A stretch of DNA of 38,667 bases. Origin: Burkholderiales bacterium (GTDB lineage: Bacteria; Pseudomonadota; Gammaproteobacteria; Burkholderiales; Burkholderiaceae_E). Positions 26,434 to 36,867 of the stretch are shown piece by piece. How positions within the stretch are numbered: the stretch's first letter is position 1; every line of letters begins with the position of its first letter. A program made the translations under genes and the position numbers. The notes beneath the pieces were generated by a model. It did no database searches. It saw only the letters and a program-made list of their open reading frames with translations, and had not been told where the DNA came from. The stretch spans positions 1 through 38,667 of the forward strand of contig CANKWX010000037.1 in the NCBI GenBank assembly GCA_947487165.1, given 5' to 3'.

Positions 26434-27108
26434 TCACAGCAGGCCATGTGCGGCAAACGAGTAATGATGCCCGCCGGCGATGATCAGGTGATCGAGCACT
26501 GCAATATCCAGATACTGGAGCGCCCGTTTCAGCGCCTCGGTGAGCTGTCGGTCGGCCTGGCTGGGCTCGGCGATCCCGGAGGGATGATTGTGGGCCAGGA
26601 TGACCGAGGCGGCGTTGCGCTCGAGTGCTCGCCGCACCACCTCGCGCGGATAGACCACGGTCTGGGTGAGCGTGCCGCGAAAAAGCTCCTCGGCGCCGAT
26701 CAGGCGATTGCGGCTGTCGAGAAACAGGATGGCAAAGATCTCGCTCGGACTGTGCTGCAGGCTGAGTGCCAGATAGCGCCCAACCTCTTCGGGGGAGTTC
26801 AGGACGTCTCGATGGTGAAGGTCTCCGGCGAGGCTGCGGCGGCTGGTTTCGAGGGCAGCCTGCAGGCTGCACCAGCCGGTCTTGCCGATGCCGGGCGTCT
26901 CGAACATCAGCTGTCGGGGGGCGGCAAAAAGCCCGCTGATCGTACCGAATCGGGCCAGCAGCGCGCCGGCACGCGCGATGGCCGCCGCGGTCGGTTTGCG
27001 GGTGCGCAGAATCATGGCGAGCAGTTCGGCGTCGGACAGGCTGACCGCTCCGCCGGCGAGCAGTCGCTCGAGAGGGCATTGTGCGGACAACCGTGCAAGG
27101 GTCGGCAT
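26434..27108 (-). CDS. radC: RadC family JAB-domain protein
   Basis: A 224-residue RadC protein with an N-terminal helix-hairpin-helix-like UPF0758 region and a C-terminal JAB/MPN metalloprotease-like domain. The JAMM motif reads HNHPSGIAEPSQAD near residue 172, with an upstream glutamate candidate in the SEIFAILFLD segment. Despite its name, a role in DNA repair is not established. The ATG at 27108 has GGAG seven bases upstream. It diverges from slpA, and a 12-base tandem repeat lies between them and includes the ribosome binding site. Confidence 0.92.
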   Translation of the reverse strand: MPTLARLSAQCPLERLLAGGAVSLSDAELLAMILRTRKPTAAAIARAGALLARFGTISGLFAAPRQLMFETPGIGKTGWCSLQAALETSRRSLAGDLHHRDVLNSPEEVGRYLALSLQHSPSEIFAILFLDSRNRLIGAEELFRGTLTQTVVYPREVVRRALERNAASVILAHNHPSGIAEPSQADRQLTEALKRALQYLDIAVLDHLIIAGGHHYSFAAHGLL

Positions 27109-27115
27109 GGGGAAC

Positions 27116-27140
27116 TCCTGTGCGTACTTCCTGTGCGTAC
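27116..27140. repeat. Tandem 12-base repeat between radC and slpA
   Basis: TCCTGTGCGTAC occurs at 27116-27127 and again at 27129-27140, a 13-base period. The copy nearer radC supplies its ribosome binding site, and the other copy holds a second GGA-type site. The second copy also runs into TACAAT (27138-27143), a possible -10 element for slpA. Confidence 0.7.
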
Positions 27141-27168
27141 AATCGGGCAGTCGTAAGGAACGCCAAGA

Positions 27169-27642
27169 ATGAATCCCCCTGACAACGCGAGCGCAAACAC
27201 GCCTCTGGTGCGATCCGACTCACATCTGACGCTTCACTACCGGATCAGTCTGGCGCTCAACGGCGCCGACGTCATTAGTACTTTCGGTGATCGGCCGGCA
27301 ACCCTGACCTTGGGCTTAGGCCAGATGGCAGAGCCGCTCGAGCAGCGATTGCTCGGCATGAGCGAGGGCCAGAGTGCTGTCTTCGATCTGGCAGCAGAAG
27401 AAGGCTTCGGGCCACGCAATCCGGCACTGCTGCAACGGGTTTCGCGCTCGATGCTCGAGGCTAATGGCGCGCCCGACGCCACCTATCACCCGGGCGATCT
27501 GCTCGATTTCGCCGCCCCCGACGGCGGCCGCTTCGCCGGCGTTGTCAAAGAGGTCGATGACACCGGCGCCTTGCTCGATTTCAATCATCCGCTTGCCGGT
27601 CAGCCGATCCGGTTTGAGGTCAGCATCCTGGGAGTCCTTTGA
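27169..27642 (+). CDS. slpA: FKBP-type peptidyl-prolyl isomerase, SlpA type
   Basis: A 157-residue cytosolic FKBP-like protein with an inserted chaperone flap, as in E. coli SlpA/SlyD. Visible are [20 protein letters not shown], the G-rich [19 protein letters not shown] of the isomerase domain, and the C-terminal [13 protein letters not shown] block [15 protein letters not shown]. It lacks the histidine/cysteine-rich metal-binding tail of SlyD. It may assist folding of the iron-sulphur enzyme IspH encoded next door. That is inference from the conserved slpA-ispH pairing. AAGGAA precedes the ATG. Confidence 0.92.
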   Translation: MNPPDNASANTPLVRSDSHLTLHYRISLALNGADVISTFGDRPATLTLGLGQMAEPLEQRLLGMSEGQSAVFDLAAEEGFGPRNPALLQRVSRSMLEANGAPDATYHPGDLLDFAAPDGGRFAGVVKEVDDTGALLDFNHPLAGQPIRFEVSILGVL

Positions 27643-27643
27643 G

Positions 27644-28618
27644 ATGAGCGAGTTGCAAGACGCGATGCCGCAGGCTTTGCTGGCCCAGCCGCGCGGCTTT
27701 TGCGCCGGAGTTGACCGTGCGATCGAAATCGTCGAGCGCGCGCTTCGTCAGTTCGGCGCGCCGATCTATGTTCGGCATGAAATTGTTCACAACGACCATG
27801 TGGTCGGCGATCTGCGGCAAAAAGGGGCGATCTTTGTCGACGATCTGTCCGACATTCCCGATGGCGCCACCGTGGTCTTCTCGGCCCATGGCGTGTCTCG
27901 GGCGGTGCGCAACGAGGCCGGCGGGCGCAGCCTGCAGGTCTTTGACGCCACCTGTCCGCTGGTCACCAAGGTCCATGTCGAAGTGGCCAAACTGAGGCGC
28001 GACGGGCGCGACGTGATCATGATCGGTCATGAGGGTCACCCCGAGGTCGAGGGCACGATGGGACAGGCCGACGACGGCATCCATCTGGTCGAGACGGTCG
28101 AGGATGTCGAGCAGCTCAAGATCGAATCGACCCGGCCGCTGGCTTATGTGACGCAGACCACGCTGTCGGTCGATGATTGCCGGATGGTGATCGATGCGCT
28201 CAAGAAGCGCTTCCCGGCGATCGCCGAGCCGAAGAAGCAGGACATCTGCTATGCCACCCAGAATCGTCAGGACGCGGTCAAGTTCATGGCGCCCCAATGC
28301 GATCTGGTGCTGGTGATCGGCAGCCCGAGCAGCTCCAACAGCAATCGGCTTCGCGAAGTGGCCGAGAAGATGGGCAAGGAGGCGCGCCTGATCGGGTCGG
28401 CCGACGAACTCGATCCGGCCTGGCTCCTTGGCAAGCGGCGCATCGGTATCACCGCCGGCGCATCGGCGCCGGAAGTACTGGTCCAGGCCCTTGTCGAGCG
28501 TCTGCGCTCGCTGGGGGTTGCCAAGGTTCACACCCTTGACGGCATCAAGGAGGAAGTGCAGTTCCCCTTGCCCAAGGGATTGAGCGGGCTGTCCGTATCG
28601 GGGCCGTCCGAGGCCTGA
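27644..28618 (+). CDS. ispH: 4-hydroxy-3-methylbut-2-enyl diphosphate reductase
   Basis: IspH makes isopentenyl and dimethylallyl diphosphate in the last step of the non-mevalonate pathway. The 324-residue protein has the three iron-sulphur cysteines in [21 protein letters not shown] and [12 protein letters not shown], and the substrate loop [10 protein letters not shown]. The ATG at 27644 is one base after the slpA stop, with GGGAG upstream. The open frame from 27374 lies within slpA and is not IspH-like. With dxs and ispA, it is the third isoprenoid gene in the window. Confidence 0.96.
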   Translation: MSELQDAMPQALLAQPRGFCAGVDRAIEIVERALRQFGAPIYVRHEIVHNDHVVGDLRQKGAIFVDDLSDIPDGATVVFSAHGVSRAVRNEAGGRSLQVFDATCPLVTKVHVEVAKLRRDGRDVIMIGHEGHPEVEGTMGQADDGIHLVETVEDVEQLKIESTRPLAYVTQTTLSVDDCRMVIDALKKRFPAIAEPKKQDICYATQNRQDAVKFMAPQCDLVLVIGSPSSSNSNRLREVAEKMGKEARLIGSADELDPAWLLGKRRIGITAGASAPEVLVQALVERLRSLGVAKVHTLDGIKEEVQFPLPKGLSGLSVSGPSEA

Positions 28619-28711
28619 CACCGCGCACCGCGGGTCGATGAAACGTCGCGCCGCCCACGCGGGCGCTGCGGTGCTCGAGCGCCACCTTCAATTCGACGAC
28701 CGTCAGATGGC

Positions 28712-29518
28712 CTATGTGCTGCCCGAAGGGCCCGGTCGATCGCCGCGCCCTGATTTGCTGACAGGCTGAGCGTCGGCCTGCTGCCACAGCAGCCACAGTT
28801 TGATGTACTTGTAGTAGCTTGCCTGTCCGGTCATGAGCGCCACGCCCAGGCCCTGCGCGCCGTCCAGAAAACCGCGCCGCAGCAGGTAGGTACGAATAAA
28901 GGCCCAGGTGCCGTGCAACACGGCGCTCGCCGGGCCGGCCCGCTTGCCGCGCTCGAAACCCTGACGCGCGCCCAGCGTCGAGTAGTGCTCGATCTTGGCG
29001 AGCACCTCCGAGTAGTCTTCGTAGGTGTGATGCAGCAGCGGCGTCGTCAGGCGACCGACCACACCGTCGCTCAGCACCCGCTCATGGACCAGATCGTCGC
29101 TGAAACGCGCTCGCCCGCGGCGAAACAGCCGTGTGACGCGGTCGGGATACCAGCCGCCGTGCCGGATGAAGCGCCCGCAAAAACTCGACAGACGCGGCAT
29201 CTCGTAAGCATCGGCTTTGCCCGCGGCCATGGCGGCGATGATCTCGTCGCGAAGCGCCGGCGTGACACGCTCATCGGCGTCGATCGACAGGATCCAGTCG
29301 GTGCCGGCCTTGCCGATGGCAAAGTTCTTTTGCGGCCCGAATCCAGGCCAATGGTCGGTTTCGAAGACCTCGGCGCCGAGTTCGCGCGCCAGTTGCGGCG
29401 TGCCGTCGCGACTGCCCGAGTCCACTACAATCATCCGATCGCACCAGGCCACCGCCGCCAGGCAGGCAGCGATGTTGTGCGCTTCGTCTTTCGTGATCAG
29501 TACAACCGAGATGCTCAT
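28712..29518 (-). CDS. Family 2 glycosyltransferase (WaaE/KdtX-like)
   Basis: A 268-residue inverting glycosyltransferase with a GT-A fold, acting at the inner face of the membrane. The N-terminus MSISVVLITKDEAHNIAACL, the VDSGSRDGT nucleotide-binding block and the metal-binding SIDADERVT are visible. A WYPDRVTRLFRRG segment and FSDDLVHERV follow. This pattern fits the WaaE/KdtX group that adds glucose to the lipopolysaccharide core. The C-terminus is hydrophobic with a basic tail. Its start is 11 bases from the divergent O-antigen ligase gene, which supports a role in lipopolysaccharide. Acceptor and sugar are not predictable. Confidence 0.88.
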   Translation of the reverse strand: MSISVVLITKDEAHNIAACLAAVAWCDRMIVVDSGSRDGTPQLARELGAEVFETDHWPGFGPQKNFAIGKAGTDWILSIDADERVTPALRDEIIAAMAAGKADAYEMPRLSSFCGRFIRHGGWYPDRVTRLFRRGRARFSDDLVHERVLSDGVVGRLTTPLLHHTYEDYSEVLAKIEHYSTLGARQGFERGKRAGPASAVLHGTWAFIRTYLLRRGFLDGAQGLGVALMTGQASYYKYIKLWLLWQQADAQPVSKSGRGDRPGPSGST

Positions 29519-29529
29519 GGCAATTGCTG

Positions 29530-30753
29530 ATGTGGCCTGACAAGTTCCGGCAGTTGACTGTCGCCAGCCTGCTGGTGCTGGCGTTCCCGATTCTGCTGCT
29601 GAGTGTTCCGAAAGGGGCCTCGGTGTTTCTGGTGGCCACGATCGTGGCGCTGATCGCGCTCAGGCACGGGCTGACTGAAACCGCTCGCGCCAACGCAGCC
29701 GTCGTGCGGCCGCTATCGCTGTCGATTCTAACCGTGCTGCTGATTTGTCTTGCTTCGATCCTGCACTTCGATCTGGGCTGGAACACCATCGACAATCCGA
29801 GCCGCATGATCCTTGCCCTGCTGGCCTGTCTGCTGGTGATTCACCGGGGCGCTGACAGCCGCCTGCTGTGGACGGGCGCACTCATCGGTCTGATCGCTGC
29901 AGCCTGCGTGATCGCCTGGCAGGTCGCGGTGCTCAAAATGGAGCGGCCGAGCGCCGGATTGCCGCCGATCGTCTTTGCCAACATGGTGGCCGCCATTGCA
30001 TTGATCGGCTTTGTGCGGCCGGGCACCGACTTGCGCAGCCATGCGCTGGCCTGGGGAGGACTCTTTCTGGCGGCGGGCATCCTGATCGTCAATGGCTCGC
30101 GAGGACCCTGGATGGCGCTGGTGATTACCACCTTGCCGCTGATCCCGGTCAGGCATCCGGGCATGCGGCTGCCGGCCTACCTTGGCATCGTGCTCGGGCT
30201 GTCGCTGCTGATTGCCCTGGCCTTCACCTTGCCGGGGGTCGAACTCGCCAAGCGTTTTCAGGACATCGGAAGCGAGATTGAACGCTTCAGCGCCGGCGAT
30301 GCCGATTCAGCCGTCGGCGCCCGGTTGCTGATGTGGCAGCTCGGTTTGCAGGCTCTGCTGGCACATCCTCTGACCGGCATCGGCCTCAATCAGTATGGCC
30401 AGTTGCTGATGAATCTGCCGCAATGCCCGACCGCGCAGTTCTGCGTCAAGCACGGTCATAACGATCTGATGGAGATGCTCACGACGCTCGGCCTGCCGGG
30501 GATCGTGCTGCTTGCCGCAATGTTTGCGATGCCGGCGATTCTCTTTTGGCGCATGCGTCGGGCTGCTCGCGAGCGCATCGACAGGGTCGGCGAGCGTCTC
30601 GCGGTGGCGGGCCTTGCGGTGGTGATGGCGACCTGCATCAGCGGGCTCACGCAAGTGACGCTGGCGCATCAGGTCAACATTGTTTTTTACGCCGGAGCGA
30701 TCGGACTGCTGCTGGGGCTGTCTGCCCAGCAGGCCCGAGCGTCATCGGGCTGA
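29530..30753 (+). CDS. O-antigen ligase family membrane protein
   Basis: A 407-residue polytopic inner-membrane protein with about 11-12 hydrophobic segments, of the WaaL/Wzy (Wzy_C) superfamily. The large periplasmic loop near residue 270-320 contains HPLTGIGLNQYGQ and CVKHGHNDLMEMLTTLGLPG, the signature region with the conserved histidine. WaaL attaches O-antigen to lipid A-core and Wzy polymerises it. Sequence alone does not decide between them. ATG 29530 is preferred. A TTG six bases earlier is possible. The gap to the glycosyltransferase gene is only 11 bases, so the promoters must lie inside the neighbouring coding sequence. Confidence 0.85.
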   Translation: MWPDKFRQLTVASLLVLAFPILLLSVPKGASVFLVATIVALIALRHGLTETARANAAVVRPLSLSILTVLLICLASILHFDLGWNTIDNPSRMILALLACLLVIHRGADSRLLWTGALIGLIAAACVIAWQVAVLKMERPSAGLPPIVFANMVAAIALIGFVRPGTDLRSHALAWGGLFLAAGILIVNGSRGPWMALVITTLPLIPVRHPGMRLPAYLGIVLGLSLLIALAFTLPGVELAKRFQDIGSEIERFSAGDADSAVGARLLMWQLGLQALLAHPLTGIGLNQYGQLLMNLPQCPTAQFCVKHGHNDLMEMLTTLGLPGIVLLAAMFAMPAILFWRMRRAARERIDRVGERLAVAGLAVVMATCISGLTQVTLAHQVNIVFYAGAIGLLLGLSAQQARASSG

Positions 30754-30837
30754 TCGGCCTGCCGGTCTGATCAGCCGGCAGCGCAATGGCAGGGATCGGT
30801 GATATTCGTCACCCCTGCGGCGGCCGCGCTCGCCTAA

Positions 30838-30893
30838 GGTCTGGTTTGATGCGAAGGCGGCCCAAAGAGATCGCCTCGCCGCCTGCCCAGACC
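30838..30893 (+). other. Dyad-rich leader directly before a ribosome binding site
   Basis: GGTCTGG (30838-30844) and CCAGACC (30887-30893) can form an outer stem ending immediately before the GAGGTGA at 30894. Inside, GGCGG (30856-30860) can pair with CCGCC (30879-30883), or AGGCG (30855-30859) with CGCCT (30872-30876), which exclude each other. The ribosome binding site itself lies in a small dyad, GAGGT-G-ACCTC (30894-30904). Confidence 0.35.
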
Positions 30894-30904
30894 GAGGTGA
30901 CCTC

Positions 30905-31264
30905 ATGCATTTCCTCCTGTCGCGACCGCTGCCCCGATCGCAGCGATTCCTTCCTGCAAGCGCCATGCTGCTGGTGTCGATCGCCCTGATCTCGCCGTGC
31001 CGTGCCGGCCCGGAATTCACTGCGTTCAGTGGCGTGAGCGCCCCGGTATCGGGCCAGAGCGCCGATAAGCGCCCATTGCCCTCGTCAGCCTCCATGCAGA
31101 CCTTCGGCGCACTGGTCTCGTCCAAGCCCGCGAGCCAGCCGCCCGGGCGCTCTCCCGGGTCATCGGTCAACCTGATTTCCGGCGACCTGTCTGCCGGAGA
31201 CCTGTCTGCCGGCGCGGCCCGGTCGATGCCCACCGCCTCGCAGGCCCCCCGCACGCCTCGCTGA
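30905..31264 (+). CDS. Small exported protein of unknown function
   Basis: I do not recognise this 119-residue protein. The N-terminus is basic, with a hydrophobic stretch AMLLVSIALISPCRAG around residues 20-35 that looks like a signal peptide cut after CRA. A lipobox is not convincing because proline precedes the cysteine. The rest is serine/proline/alanine-rich, predicted disordered, with a short duplication SAGDLSAG. GAGGTGA lies four bases before the ATG. It starts 151 bases after the O-antigen ligase gene and ends 109 bases before the monooxygenase gene. Coding status rests on the signal peptide and ribosome binding site only. Confidence 0.5.
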   Translation: MHFLLSRPLPRSQRFLPASAMLLVSIALISPCRAGPEFTAFSGVSAPVSGQSADKRPLPSSASMQTFGALVSSKPASQPPGRSPGSSVNLISGDLSAGDLSAGAARSMPTASQAPRTPR

Positions 31265-31316
31265 ACGCGCGACTTGCCGGCGCCCCCCTTACCGGCGATC
31301 CTGTTGGTCAATGAGG

Positions 31317-31335
31317 CAGGCCCGATCGAGGCCTG
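31317..31335. promoter_or_regulatory. Dyad upstream of the monooxygenase gene
   Basis: CAGGCC (31317-31322) and GGCCTG (31330-31335) flank a 7-base spacer containing CGATCG. The dyad lies about 40 bases before the monooxygenase ATG, where a repressor could bind. The high GC content makes chance dyads common. Confidence 0.25.
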
Positions 31336-31373
31336 TCCGCAATCATCAGACGCGACACAGGGGACAAACGATC

Positions 31374-33214
<1,841 letters not shown>

Positions 33215-33239
<25 letters not shown>

Positions 33240-34960
33240 GGAGCCGACTGCTGCCCACGCACCAGCCTGCCGGGCAGCGCGCCGGTCGCTTGTCCGTTGC
33301 GATAGGTGACCGTGCCCGAGACGATGGTGGCCACATAACCATCGGCTCGCTGATGCAGTCGGCGACCGCCCGCCGGCAAATCATGCTCGACGGTGGGCAC
33401 ACGCACATTCAGCCGATCAAAGTCGATCAGGTTGAAGTCGGCCTTGTGGCCAATCGCGATGCGACCGCGATCGTTCAGGCCGGCAAGCGCTGCCGGCTCG
33501 CTGGTGAGTGCGGCAATCGCCTTGGGCAGCGCGATGCGCTGGGCGGCTTCGGCATCGCGTGCCCAGCGGGCCAGGTAATAGGTCGGGAAGCTCGCGTCGC
33601 AGATCATCCCGTAGTGCGCCCCGCCGTCGGCCAGGCCCACGACCGTGTCGGGATGCTCAAGCATTTCGCGCACAGCCTTCAGGTTGCCATCGCGATAGTT
33701 GGCGCCAGGCTGATAGAAGATCGACTTGCCGTCATTGGCGATCAGCAGGTCATAGGAAAACTCCTCGACAGATTTTCCGGCGGCAGCCGCCAGGCGATCG
33801 ATGCGATCGGCGATCTGCGGCTCGTAATTCGCTTCGGTCTCCCAGGCATAGCAGTACTGAAAGGCGCGCACGGTCTTGATGTTGACCGGGTTGGTGTCCT
33901 CGGGCTGCTCGCTGAGCAACTGTTCGCGGAAAACCGGGTCTTTCATTCGCTCCAGGCGCTGCACAAGCGGCAGGCGGCTGATCGCCTTGTAGCTCGGGTG
34001 ATAGGCAAACGGGTGAAAGCTCAGCTCCAGTCCGTAGAGCATGCCGACCGGGCGCGGCGCGATCTGGGCGCGCATCAGTAGTCCGTCCTTGGTGGCTTGC
34101 GACAGGGCAGTCAGCGACTTGCGCCAGGCGTCCGGGTCGCCTGCCGGCATCTGGATCAGCGAATACGACAGCGGCTGGCCGCAGCGCTCGGCAATGCGTC
34201 GCATCACCCCGAACTCATGGTCGGCATCGCCCATCGGTGCCGGGATGATCTGGAAGACGCCGCTGCCGGCATCCTTCAGGCCTTCGGCGAGTGCGCCGAG
34301 TTCGTCTTCTTCTGAAAAGAGGCTGGGGGCGAGTTCGCCGGCCTTGGTTCTGTGCAGCATGTTGCGTGAGGTGGTCACGCCTAATGCGCCGGCCTTGATG
34401 GCTTCGGTGGTGAGCCGGCGCATTGCGGCCAGGTCCTGTGCAGTGGGCGGCTCCTGGGTGGCGGCGCGCTCGCCCATCACATAAACCCGCAATGCCGAGT
34501 GGGGCAGTTGCGCGGCAATGTCAATGTCGAACTGGCGAGCATCCAGTGCATCGAGATACTCTGGGAAGGTTTCCCAGTTCCAGGGCAGGCCTTCGATCAT
34601 GACCACTTCGGGCACGTCTTCCACGCCTTCCATGAGCTTGACCAGGATCTCGCGCTGATCAGGCTTGCAAGGCGCGAAACCGACGCCGCAATTGCCCATG
34701 ACCACCGAGGTCACGCCGTGGCCGGACGAGGGCGCAAGCCGATGCTCCCAGGTGGCCTGACCGTCGAAGTGGGTGTGAACGTCGACAAAGCCCGGGGTCA
34801 CCAGCAGACCCTTGGCATCGAGCTCTTCGCCGGCCGTGCCGCTGATCTCGCCGATGGCGGCGATGCGGCCGTCTTTCACGGCGATGTCGGTGATACGCGG
34901 CTCGCTGCCAAGGCCGTCATGGACGGTCCCGCCGCGGATAATCAGGTCGAAGTCGGTCAT
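33215..34960 (-). CDS. N-acyl-D-amino-acid deacylase family amidohydrolase
   Basis: A 581-residue metal-dependent amidohydrolase of the D-aminoacylase group (amidohydrolase_3). It has the N-terminal beta-sandwich sequence FDLIIRGGTVHDGLG, the metal ligands VDVHTHFDGQ near residue 61, the GNCGVGFAPC segment, and LADGGAHYGMICDASF near residue 450 with the catalytic aspartate region. The family hydrolyses N-acyl-D-amino acids, and several members act on other amides or cyclic compounds, so the substrate is open. ATG 34960 follows a GGGGAG site. It converges on the monooxygenase gene with a 25-base overlap of coding ends, and the two may serve the same catabolic route. Confidence 0.9.
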
Positions 34961-35062
34961 GAGTGTCTCCCCTCTCGTGGGTCTCGTGGGTGCTGTGCTT
35001 GTCGGTGGCGTGCTGCGCCGATGCCGTCCAGTGTAATCCGTGGCAAGCGGGGCAGGGTGAAC

Positions 35063-35761
35063 TCAGACGAGTTGGGCCAGTTGCCCCGGATCCAGATGAC
35101 ACCATTGGCCCATGGGCAGGCCCAGCGAATCAAGTGTGAGCTTGCCGATCGCGCTGCGGCGCAGTGAGACGCAGTGATTGCCCGCCGCGGCCAGCATCCG
35201 CTTCACCTGGTGGTACTTGCCCTGGTCGATGCTGAGTTCGAGCAGATGCGTGTCCAGCATGCGCACCTGCGCGGCGATGGGCTTGTCCTCGTCGATGAGC
35301 TTCACGCCTTCCTGCAATTGTGCGATCAGTTGCGGTGTTACCGCCTCGAAGACGGTGGCTTCATAGATTTTTTGAACATGCCGCTTCGGCGAGGACTGGG
35401 CATGAATGAAGGCGCCGTCATCGGACAGCAGCAGCAGGCCGGTGGTGTCATGGTCGAGGCGACCGACCGGCTGGGTATTACGGTTGAGGTATTCCTGCGG
35501 CAGCAGGCTGAGGATGCCGGGATGGTGGCTGGGCTTGCGCGAACACTCGTAATCAGGAGGCTTGTGCAAGGCGATGTAAAGGTGCTGGCGATACGTCCAT
35601 TCTTTGCCGTTAACACTGAAGATCAGGCCGTCGCAGGGCAGGTCTTCATCGGCATCGGTGATCAGGCGTCCCGCCACGCTGACTTGCTCATTCCAGATGA
35701 GCTGGCGGCACTGCTTGCGGCTGCCAAAGCCCTGGCTGTGAAGGATTTTCTCCAGAGTCAT
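35063..35761 (-). CDS. rsuA: 16S rRNA pseudouridine synthase, RsuA type
   Basis: RsuA isomerises U516 of 16S rRNA to pseudouridine. The 232-residue protein starts with an S4 RNA-binding domain (LEKILHSQGFGSRKQCRQLI). The catalytic domain has PVGRLDHDTTGLLLLSDDG with the nucleophilic aspartate near residue 101, and the C-terminal block reads DQGKYHQVKRMLAAAGNHC, which fits RsuA better than RluB/RluE. The ATG overlaps the stop of the upstream methyltransferase gene as ATGA, so they are coupled. Confidence 0.9.
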   Translation of the reverse strand: MTLEKILHSQGFGSRKQCRQLIWNEQVSVAGRLITDADEDLPCDGLIFSVNGKEWTYRQHLYIALHKPPDYECSRKPSHHPGILSLLPQEYLNRNTQPVGRLDHDTTGLLLLSDDGAFIHAQSSPKRHVQKIYEATVFEAVTPQLIAQLQEGVKLIDEDKPIAAQVRMLDTHLLELSIDQGKYHQVKRMLAAAGNHCVSLRRSAIGKLTLDSLGLPMGQWCHLDPGQLAQLV

Positions 35762-36639
35762 GCTGCAGGCGCCGATTGCGATGGGCTGCTGCTGCGGTCC
35801 AGGCCGGTGAAAAAGCGCTCCTGCAGGGACGTCAGCCCGAGTTCACCGAGAAGCGCATCGATTTTTTCGGCAGCTTGCCGGCGCGGCACATCCTTGTTGC
35901 GGCTGGCGATGATGAGCTCGTTCTTCATCGAATGCTCCCAGCCCACCAGTTCGGTGACAGTCACCTGATAGCCGTGCGATTCGAGTTGCAGGCAGCGCAG
36001 CACATTGGTGATGTGGCTGCCGAATTCGCGGGTGTGCAGTGGGTGGCGCCAGATTGCCGCCAGCGGCTCGCCGGACTGGGACGGCGTCTTGTTCTTGCGC
36101 AGCACGGCTGCGACTTCCGCCTGGCAACACGGCGCCAGCACGATGAAGCGTGCGCTTGCCGACAGCGCGAACCGGATGGCGTCGTCGGTGGCGGTGTCGC
36201 AGGCATGCAGGGCTGTGACGATGTCCGCCCCGGCGATCAGGCCGGGGCTGGCCACGCTCGACAGGGCCTGATCGACCCGCAGGTCAAGGAAGGACATGGC
36301 ATCGAAGCCGAGCTGTGCAGCAAGCTCCCGGGATTTGAGCACCAGCTCATGGCGGGGTTCGATGCCCACGACCTGCGAGCCGGGCGCGAGCGATTTGAAG
36401 AAGAGGTCATACAGAATGAAGCCGAGATAGGACTTTCCTGCTCCGCAATCCACGAGTCTGATGTGGCCTTGCTCCTGCCTGATCTGCTGCAGCAAGGGCT
36501 CGATGAATTGATACAGGTGATAAACCTGCTTCAGTTTTCGCCGGCTGTCCTGGTTGAGCCGGCCGTCGCGCGTGAGGATATGCAGTGCCTTCAGCAGTTC
36601 AATCGACTGGCCGGGGCGGAGTTCTGGTGTGTCTTGCAT
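35758..36639 (-). CDS. Class I SAM-dependent methyltransferase (Methyltransf_32-like)
   Basis: A 293-residue protein. The SAM-binding motif is LVDCGAGKSYLGFILYDLF near residue 63, followed by VGIEPRHELVLKSRELAAQLGF (motif II region), VTALHACDTATDDAIRFAL and LAPCCQAEV. These are features of the Methyltransf_32 (PF13679) family, which includes RNA-related and unassigned enzymes. The substrate is unknown. Coupling by ATGA overlap to rsuA suggests an RNA or ribosome target, but this is inference. It is transcribed leftward, starting about 59 bases beyond the tRNA-Thr 3' end. Confidence 0.85.
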   Translation of the reverse strand: MQDTPELRPGQSIELLKALHILTRDGRLNQDSRRKLKQVYHLYQFIEPLLQQIRQEQGHIRLVDCGAGKSYLGFILYDLFFKSLAPGSQVVGIEPRHELVLKSRELAAQLGFDAMSFLDLRVDQALSSVASPGLIAGADIVTALHACDTATDDAIRFALSASARFIVLAPCCQAEVAAVLRKNKTPSQSGEPLAAIWRHPLHTREFGSHITNVLRCLQLESHGYQVTVTELVGWEHSMKNELIIASRNKDVPRRQAAEKIDALLGELGLTSLQERFFTGLDRSSSPSQSAPAA

Positions 36640-36697
36640 GGGTTGCTGTGTCAGGGAATGCCTGATCGACGATGCACGCCGAAAGCCGCTTGCTTGC

Positions 36698-36773
36698 TGG
36701 TGCCGATGAGAGGAGTCGAACCCCCGACCTTCGCATTACGAATGCGCTGCTCTACCAACTGAGCTACATCGGC
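36698..36773 (-). tRNA. tRNA-Thr(CGU)
   Basis: A complete tRNA of 76 bases including an encoded CCA. The acceptor stem is GCCGATG with CATCGGC and discriminator A. The D arm is GCTCAGTTGGTAGAGC. The anticodon loop TTCGTAA gives CGT for threonine ACG codons, and the T arm contains GGTTCGACTCC. The anticodon region is identical to E. coli thrW, including the unpaired 27-43 position. No integrase or duplicated 3' end is seen nearby. Confidence 0.97.
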
Positions 36774-36867
36774 AATAGTGATCGCCCGCGCTGCGCGACA
36801 AAGCAGCGGCAAACTTTTATGCAGCCTTCGAGAATATCACGGTCGATATCGCCTCGGCCAGCCGTCC

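Noticed and set aside
28638..28769. Small rightward frame of 43 codons after ispH (MKRRAAHAG...)
   Set aside because: It overlaps the end of the glycosyltransferase gene, has no clear ribosome binding site and no recognisable similarity. It may be a gene fragment but cannot be supported.
30759..30781. 7-bp hairpin (CTGCCGG/CCGGCAG) after the O-antigen ligase gene
   Set aside because: No T tract follows; such dyads are frequent at this GC content.
36698..36773. tRNA-Thr as an integration site
   Set aside because: No integrase, no duplicated tRNA 3' end and no composition change next to it within the window.
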